Shown here piece after piece: positions 21,455-25,824 of a stretch of 25,824 nucleotides of DNA (position 1 is its first letter; every line of letters starts with the position of its first letter). The position numbers and the translations under genes were made by a program. The notes under the pieces are model-generated. The model ran no database searches. It was not told the origin of the DNA and worked only from the letters and a program-made list of their open reading frames with translations. Source of the DNA: Amphimedon queenslandica (lineage: Eukaryota; Porifera; Demospongiae; Haplosclerida; Niphatidae); the NCBI RefSeq assembly GCF_000090795.2, contig NW_003547097.1, positions 1 through 25,824 on the forward strand, given 5' to 3'.

Positions 21455-21797
21455 CAAACAGGCATTATCGGACACTATTATTGACACTGTAGAGCTAGTA
21501 ATACAGGTGTTTCAGGTATTAAAATGTAGCTAATTCAACACTTTTTATACATTCTAACAGCTAGATAATGAAAGAATAGATAGCACCATGGCAATTTTCA
21601 GAAAACCACTGACTGACATTCCGTATGACTGGACGATATCCTGCATTTTCATACATGCAATTTTTCTACACCGAGAAAGCATTGATCAAATGCTAACTGC
21701 ACCCATTGAAGCACTGGTCCTTGGTCTACAAACTTGTGCAGTTGTTACAAGAATTCTTGCTACTACAGAGAAAGTAGAAAGCATCACGGAGGCATGA
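21455..21797 (+). CDS. Orphan two-exon coding fragment, unidentified
   Basis: Exon A (21455-21506, reading KQALSDTIIDTVELVIQ) is preceded by an acceptor (AATTTTCAG) and ends at CAG|GTGTTT. A 54-bp intron (21507-21560, ending ATTCTAACAG) leads in phase 0 to exon B (LDNERIDSTMAIFRKPLTDI... VEKVESITEA region) ending TGA at 21795-21797. The 96 codons contain no stop across a well-formed small intron, and composition is protein-like. No transposon motif and no domain recognised. It is a good candidate for the 3' end of a host gene whose earlier exons are masked by, or lie beyond, the satellite. The final exon could instead be a gene fragment captured by an element. Confidence 0.4.
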
Positions 21798-21868
21798 TTG
21801 GAGTGTTGTTTGATGGGCCATGCCTATATTTTAATTAATTAGTAATAATTAGTATTAATTACAAAGAT
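21798..21868. repeat. Dispersed repeat, AT-rich, shared with 10099-10128
   Basis: GGGCCATGCCTATATTTTAATTAATT here resembles GGGCATGACCAATTTTAATTAATT near 10096-10120, and both are followed by TTAATTAC-type sequence. The copy here has an extra AGTAATAATTAGTATTAATT. Confidence 0.4.
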
Positions 21869-22196
21869 TGTCATGTTTGAGCCTTTATCCTCGCATGTAA
21901 CTTTGTCCAGTGTTAAAGAGCCTTGTACAGGGTCTTAGTTATACTCACAGTGAGTTCCATCATTTATATAAACTCATAGGATATGCTTAAATCAATAATA
22001 TTTGCCTATTGTTATGGTAGATCTAGATTAGTCACTTGGCCACCATTTTGTTATCACTTTGATGCTTTAAATGCAGGCATGTGTGTGTATTAAATTCAAT
22101 ATTCACAATTTAGCGTTTGTTGAGTCTGACACTTATGTATGTACATTGAATTTCATCAACTTCTGACTCAAGGGATACTTTATTGTTTCCGTTACA
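21869..22196 (+). mobile_element. Possible LTR followed by a primer-binding site
   Basis: The segment begins TGTCATGTTTGAGCC and ends TTGTTTCCGTTACA (TG...CA). It contains a TATA-like box (TTTATATAAACTC, 21963-21975) and is followed directly by C-TGGTGGGGCCGGGT, whose TGG start and GC-rich run resemble a tRNA-type primer-binding site. That would make this a 5' LTR with the internal region lost. No second LTR, polypurine tract or retroelement protein is seen, so the call is tentative. Confidence 0.3.
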
Positions 22197-22302
22197 CTGG
22201 TGGGGCCGGGTTGGTGAATATAAGTTGGATTTATAAATTACTGAATTTGCAGCAACCTATTAAATGCAATATGATACTAATTAAATTTTAATATTTTATT
22301 AG

Positions 22303-24035
22303 GAATGGTGTCAAAACTACAGGAGCGAGTTTATAGGTCATCAACCTTCTCCTTCAATGCCCAGTGTCACTTCTCTATGTCCTTCTAATAGGAATTATGA
22401 TACTGATCAATTGACGAGGGCTTTTGAGGCAGTAAAAGACGGCTATTTTATGAGAAGTGCTTCTGAAAAATTTGGAGTTCTTTGATCAACATTAAATGAT
22501 CATGTGAGTGGCAAAGTACAAAATGGTAGACACAGTGGGCCTGAGCGCTATTTGTCTGACAAAGAGGAAAAGGAATTATTGTAAAGCAGCAAGAATGGGA
22601 TGTGCAAAAACACAGAGAGAAGTAATGTCTATCGTTGAGAAAGTATTATCTTAGAAAGGAAGAAGGGTGACTGTATCAAATGGTTGGTTGGTTTCCTTTA
22701 AACAGCGATAACCTTCTATTACATTGAGAACTGTAGAGAAACTGTCTTATTGTCGTTTAATTGCAACAAATGAATGTGTTGTGAGTCATTACTTTGATCT
22801 ATTACAAGAGACTCTTCACGAAAACGATTTGTTGAGAAGCCGTCACAAATTTTCAATTATGATGAGATGCATCTTTGTTTAGACCATAATCTATCAAAGG
22901 TTGTGGGAATTAAAGGCCAGAAGCATCCTAGAAATGTGATATCAGGGAGGAAGAAACAAATAACCGTACTTGCTTGTGCAAATGCAGCAGGTAATTGCTT
23001 ACTGCCTTTAGTGATATTTTGACAGAAAGCAATGAATCCTAGCCTAATAGACGCCTAGTACTATGTATGGCCTTAGCTCAAAGGGCTGGATGGCTTCTGA
23101 TATTTTTTGAATTGGTTTCTACATCATTTACTTTTACATGCACCACCTGGGAGGCCTTTACTTTTATTATTAGATGGCCATTCCACACACTACAATCCTA
23201 GTTTTATACTACGAGCTGCTGAGGAAAAGGTTATTGTTTTCTGTTTTCCTCCCAACAATACTTATCTCACACATCCTGTTGATAAAGGGATATTTGATCC
23301 TTTAAATACCTATTGGAACCAAGAGTGTCAGTGTTTCATGTCCAAGAATTCTGGCCGAATAGTAACAGAGCATCACTTTAATCCTTTTTTCAGTAAGGCT
23401 TGGTTTAAAGCCATGTCTATATCAAATATTATGGCTGCTTTTAAGACGACTGGAATCTATCCTTTCAATCGTAATTCTATAAATGTGATTGATGACATAC
23501 CAGATAATCTATCACAAACAGAAAGGACAGGATTAGCATTTATTCCTTTGTACAGCCCAGCCAGTTGTTCTAAGCAGCCTGTCTCTGATCTTTCATCTAT
23601 TCACACCCCTCTTTCTTTTACCACTGACGAAGTTACACGTTTCATAAGAAGGTATGAAGAGTAATATAATATTACTGATGATGAGCGTTTCAATCTGTGG
23701 CTGAAGCAACATTAGCAACAGCAACATTCACCTGACCCATGTCCTTCACATTCTTCAGATAAAGAGTCCACTGTAGCTGGATCTAATAGTTTAATTGGGA
23801 AGGTATCAAATCAACCCAGGTCTACGTTACGTAAAGGACTTACCTACCCATAGCATCACACTTCGTCTGAAGCAACAGAATCTAAATCTGCAAGGGTTCT
23901 TTGGGAATGAAATGGCACTTGCTGAAAAGGAGAAACAGAAAAAAGAGGAATAACTCAAGGAAAGAAGAAAGTTAGAGAGGGAAAAAAAGGCAGAGAAGCA
24001 AGTGGCTACAAAATAGAAGAAAAAAAATACCAAAT
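22303..24035 (+). pseudogene. Second pogo/Tigger-like (DDE_1) transposase pseudogene
   Basis: It begins after an acceptor-like TTTTATTAG. The N-terminal psq-type HTH reads QLTRAFEAVKDGYFMRSASE KFGV; then LSDKEEKELL; CENP-B-like HTH KAARMGCAKTQREVMSIVEK and TLRTVEKLSYCRLIAT; DDE domain NYDEMHLCLDH (~22855), ISGRKKQITVLACANAAGN (~22945), LLLLLDGHSTHYNP (~23160), FPPNNTYLTHPVDKGIFDPL (~23250), FFSKAWFKAMSISNIM and TTGIYPFNR. The 185-codon frame 23107-23664 is intact, and all three catalytic Asp positions (NYDE, LLDGH, PVDKG) are present. The tail reads DERFNLWLKQH, STLRKGLTYP, SKSARVL and a highly charged stretch (EKEKQKKEE, RRKLEREKKAEKQ). Frameshifts and stops upstream (e.g. near 22485, 22582, 22850, 23021) inactivate it. 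The reading joins a mini-exon array through an intron at 24036. Confidence 0.85.
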
Positions 24036-25123
24036 GTAATATTATTATGCATTAGTTTTAATGTGTTTGCTAATTTCTGTAGGTGTGAGAGGTGAATTAG
24101 ATCAGGATGTTTCGCGCCACATATTTGATTTCTCTGGGAATAGAAGTACAACTGCATGATTATCTTTTCATAACTTAATACAATATAGGTGAAGGATCTC
24201 AACTGTATTTAAGTAAAAATGAAGCAGTTAATGAAAACACTTCAAGTTAGCAATAATTTGTAGTAATATTTTTATTTAGTTTTGTAGTACATGTTCATTC
24301 AAGTATCACTTCAGAAATTAGTATCAGTGGTTCCCCTACAACTAAAGAATGTAGTGTACCAACTCCTGTTTTTTGTGTTCATATATTAATAGGTAGCTCA
24401 TCTCGTGCTCTGAGTAAAAAGTGTTCTAGTAGTAGGGTAGCAAGACGTAAAAATTCATGTAACATATTGATTGTACTATCATTATTGGTTACGATTATGC
24501 TTATTAGATAACAATTCCTGTAAGCCTTCTTCTACTAGTAGGCGAATAACAAGAAGTTGTATAACTGCTGATAATAGTTCATGTAAGATTAAATACTAAT
24601 TGGTATTATTTGTTAATTATTATTACAGGTGACTCATCAGCTCTTAATAGCAAACCTTCTGGTTATAGTACAAGAGGTGGTAAAAGTACCAATGCAAGAA
24701 TAATAATACTATTTGATATGAAGTTGTTTAATGTTTATTATTATTTCAGGTAATTCATCAGTTCTTAGTAAACCTTCTGGCTGCAGTAAAGGAGGTGGTA
24801 AAACCAATACGAGTAAAAATAATAATACTAATTGGTGTGAAGGTTTTCTTGTTGTTGCATGCAATTCAGCAGTTCTTAGTAAACCAATTGATTAGAGTGC
24901 AAGAGGTAGTAAAACTACCAATTCAAGTAAGAATAACAATACTATTTGATATGACATTGTTTAATGTCTATTATTATTACAGGTAATTCACTAGTTCTCA
25001 GTAAACCTGGTTATAGTACAAGAGGTGGTAAAACTTGTAGCAGAAGAGGTCGTATAACTACCAGTGCAAGTAAGAATAAAAATGCTAATAATAATTGTTG
25101 ATATGAACTTCTTTATTATGTAG
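24036..25123 (+). repeat. Array of small phase-1 exons with short introns, partly tandemly duplicated
   Basis: Exon-like units lie at 24083-24157, 24189-24245, 24288-24458, 24508-24582, 24629-24697, 24750-24812, 24861-24926 and 24983-25069. Every one is a multiple of 3 (75, 57, 171, 75, 69, 63, 66, 87 bp) and starts in the same phase, so each can be added or skipped without changing frame. Introns are about 42-56 bp, mostly with GTAA-type donors and T-rich ...AG acceptors; 24158-24188 is only 31 bp and lacks a GT donor. Four units from 24629 are clear duplicates spaced 120, 110 and 123 bases: DSSALNSKPSGYSTRGGK, NSSVLSKPSGCSKGGGK, NSAVLSKP...SARGSK and NSLVLSKPGYSTRGGK. Two donors have mutated (24698 GA), one acceptor is lost (before 24861), and one unit has TAG. 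The peptide is Ser/Lys/Gly-rich. Confidence 0.65.
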
Positions 25124-25824
25124 GCGGTAGCCTATATGTAGGATTGAGGTTGGTTTTTCAAGATGGTGGCCGTTTTTATGATTTTCAAGCACTCACAACT
25201 CTTTTATCTTACGTTGTACAGCCTTATAAATGGCTTAGATGAGCTCTCCTTCACTGAGCAATTTTCCTGGTACCTTTAAAGTGGACTCTAATGTAGCGAG
25301 AGCATTTCTGGAGAATAGGCCCAAATTCAAATTTCTGCAAAATTCTTCAGACTTTTTCTTCTTCTTTCATCTTCTATCAACACGGAAATCTTTTAAGCCA
25401 GAGAACCACTCAAGTTGGCTTTTACATCATTCCTTTGAGCTTGAGTCAAGGACTGGACATGTGGCTTCAAAAAGAGGCAAGGACAGAGAACACTCAGAAC
25501 AATGGAAGACAAATTCCAGCTGCAGCACTGCGTGGGTTTGTGGTTTGATGCCATTTTAATTTATGCGCACGTGATAATCATGAATATGATTAACCTAACC
25601 ACCGAATTATAACAGAAAGTAATTTATAAGTTTAAGAAAAAAGAATGGAAACAAGTAAATAAAAAACATTAAAAATGGAAAAGTAGTAGGATTAAATTGT
25701 AAAAAGTAAAGAAACAAGAGGGTACTTGCAAAGTGGTGTGATAACAAATCTTACGCCACTGCATGAAAGACGTGGCTTCATATGTAGTAGCCTGTGTCGA
25801 TAATTACAATGCTTTTGGGTTATA
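25124..25824. other. Gene-free right edge, nothing identified
   Basis: After the acceptor at 25122-25123 a frame stays open for about 39 codons (GSLYVGLRLVFQDGGRFYDF...) and could be one more exon. The 106-codon open frame at 25239-25559 (+) has no recognised motif and a long TTC run; it is not supported as a gene. The last 250 bases are AT-rich. Confidence 0.4.

Noticed and set aside
23827-24202. Phe/Ser-rich open frames on the minus strand
   Set aside because: Antisense of the lysine/glutamate-rich tail of the pogo-like transposase.
24795-24986. 63-codon open frame (+)
   Set aside because: It crosses exon and intron parts of the mini-exon array in the wrong frame.
25239-25559. 106-codon open frame (+)
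   Set aside because: No motif, low-complexity Phe run from TTC repeats, no splice context; left as unidentified.

Overview
The window is AT-rich eukaryotic nuclear DNA. Support for this: coding blocks interrupted by very short GT-AG introns (about 44-56 bp), minisatellites, a satellite-like array, MITEs, and many decayed DNA-transposon genes of metazoan type. The element mix (P-like, Tigger/pogo, TNP2-type En/Spm, hAT with DUF4371, HIRAN and C48-peptidase genes) and the compact introns suggest a marine invertebrate. The short introns and the 'TACCGTATAGCGG' MITE ends look demosponge-like to me (Amphimedon type), but that is recognition by eye, not a search. There is no sign of bacterial or phage organisation: no operons, CRISPR array, rRNA or tRNA gene was found.

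Layout. 1-620: possible 3' end of a gene, then a 38-bp minisatellite. 1358-2830 (-): decayed En/Spm (TNP2-type) transposase. 3060-3440: pyrimidine-rich repeat block. 4217-4459: MITE with 8-bp direct repeats. 4665-6726 (+): a string of exon-like open stretches that may be an unidentified gene, with a TA-flanked MITE (5805-6028) in a putative intron. 7196-8197 (-): HIRAN domain plus Ulp1/C48 peptidase in one uninterrupted frame, broken only by stop codons. 8336-8518: 92-bp tandem duplication. 8747-9508 (-): N-terminal/central half of a P-like transposase. 10237-11560 (-): hAT transposase. 11710-15700: a Tigger-like element with matching ends, holding a small HIRAN gene (-) and the Tigger transposase (+) head to head; a 428-bp MITE sits in the HIRAN gene and about 1.2 kb sits in the transposase. 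17114-18057 (+): C-terminal half of a P-like transposase with intact splice sites, facing tail-to-tail an uncharacterised gene (18249-19215, -). 19285-21432: satellite array split by a TTA/TTG microsatellite. 21455-21797 (+): orphan two-exon coding fragment. 21869-22196: possible LTR with adjacent primer-binding site. 22303-24035 (+): second pogo/Tigger-like transposase, running into a tandem array of mini-exons (24083-25069). 25124-25824: nothing recognised.

How the parts relate. Nearly every protein-coding block is a transposon gene in decay, so this is a nested transposon graveyard rather than a working locus. The most informative parts are the accessory genes beside the transposases: a HIRAN protein divergent to a Tigger transposase between the same ends, a HIRAN-C48 peptidase fusion, an unidentified protein convergent to a P-like transposase, and a mini-exon array fused to the tail of a pogo-like transposase. 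The two P-like halves stop and start at the same intron, in opposite orientation 8.4 kb apart, which fits one element cut by an inversion. Most premature stops could have arisen by C-to-T or G-to-A changes.
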